Shown here in pieces: positions 32,896 through 33,153 of a stretch of DNA of 33,153 nucleotides (positions are counted from its first letter, which is position 1; each line of letters starts with the position of its first letter). The stretch is taken from assembly GCF_027490375.1 (NCBI RefSeq), contig NZ_JAIXYH010000057.1:1-33153 (forward strand), given 5' to 3'. Position numbers and translations under genes: made by a program. A model generated the notes under the pieces. It was not told where the DNA came from. It was given only the letters and a program-made list of their open reading frames with translations, and did no database searches. The stretch is from Flavobacterium sp. (GTDB lineage: Bacteria > Bacteroidota > Bacteroidia > Flavobacteriales > Flavobacteriaceae).

Positions 32896-33153
32896 ACCAC
32901 ATAGAAACATAGGTTTTCTTATGTGAAGTAGCTAGCTATGTGCCGATATGGTCAGCATTTTAAACCACATAAACATAAAGGTTTTGTTATATTAAGGAGC
33001 TAGTTATGTGCCTATATGGTCAGCATTTTAAACCACATAGACACATAGGTTTTTTTGCAAGAAGGAGCTAGTTATGTGCCTATGTGGTCAGCATTTTACA
33101 CCACATAGACACATAGGTTTTTTTGCGAGAAGGAGCTAGTTATGTGCCTATGT
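32896..33153. repeat. 68-bp tandem hairpin repeat array, continuing past the window
   Basis: Three whole units start at 32896, 32964 and 33032, each exactly 68 bp apart, and a fourth starts at 33100 and is cut by the window end after 54 bp. In the unit at 33032, ACCACATAGACACATA (33032-33047) pairs with TATGTGCCTATGTGGT (33073-33088) with one mismatch, leaving a 25-nt loop, then an 11-bp spacer CAGCATTTTAA/C. Each left arm holds two CACATAG copies. Units 3 and 4 differ at one of 54 compared positions; units 1 and 2 are clearly more diverged. Loop, arms and spacer are all conserved, so this is not a CRISPR array. Confidence 0.92.

Noticed and set aside
32896..33153. CRISPR array
   Set aside because: Units are 68 bp with conserved loop and spacer; there are no unique spacers and no cas genes.
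1..33153. tRNA, rRNA or known riboswitch
   Set aside because: None recognised by eye in the intergenic gaps; a covariance-model scan would be needed to exclude small or divergent RNAs.

Overview
The window looks like chromosomal DNA of a member of the Bacteroidota, most likely Flavobacteriaceae. The evidence is: two proteins with type IX secretion (T9SS) C-terminal sorting domains; recurrent TAnnTTTG -7 boxes in place of sigma70 -10 boxes; few recognisable Shine-Dalgarno sites; Bacteroidota-specific families (DUF4835, DUF4293, the short BamD lipoprotein, a Rho with an Asn/Gln-rich insert); and the run bamD-rpoZ-coaBC-DUF4835-recN. I saw no rRNA, tRNA, CRISPR array, insertion sequence or prophage. 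I cannot name a genus.

Layout. 1-440: gene-free, dispersed intergenic repeats. 441-2125 (-): a 5'-nucleotidase split into two exported proteins. 2230-3111 (+): dapA. 3245-8158 (+): a tightly packed run of bamD, rpoZ, coaBC, a DUF4835 gene and recN, followed by fabV with its own promoter. 9428-9750: terminator plus a structured intergenic element. 9751-15851 (+): two tandem paralogous T9SS-exported proteins, the second carrying about 480 extra residues in the middle; each ends in a strong terminator. 15931-17510 (+): glycosyltransferase and coaE, overlapping by 4 bp. 17579-19876 (+): sensor kinase and OmpR-type regulator. 25879 down to 19941 (-): six tightly spaced genes (Gfo/Idh/MocA oxidoreductase, 3-hydroxyacyl-CoA dehydrogenase, DUF1015, YggS, a DEDDh exonuclease-GIY-YIG fusion, miaA), apparently one operon behind one promoter. 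25905-26970: about 1 kb of repeats and palindromes without a gene. 26975-27487 (+): a YfcE-like phosphoesterase, convergent with a DUF4293 membrane protein across a two-way terminator; the DUF4293 gene diverges from rho (28122-29861). Then a VanY-like M15 peptidase, an orphan sigma54-dependent response regulator, and a GxxExxY-family protein followed by a 68-bp tandem hairpin repeat array that runs off the right edge.

Most of the window is ordinary core genome: lysine/cell-wall precursor synthesis (dapA), outer-membrane assembly (bamD), CoA synthesis (coaBC, coaE), fatty-acid synthesis (fabV), DNA repair (recN), tRNA modification (miaA) and transcription (rpoZ, rho). The least explained part is the right end, where a predicted PD-(D/E)XK-fold GxxExxY protein of unknown function sits beside an array of 68-bp units, each built from inverted CACATAG-containing arms. 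The other notable items are the T9SS paralogue pair, a composite dispersed repeat present at both 71-231 and 26313-26502, and several promoters so close to the start codon that nearly leaderless mRNAs are predicted.
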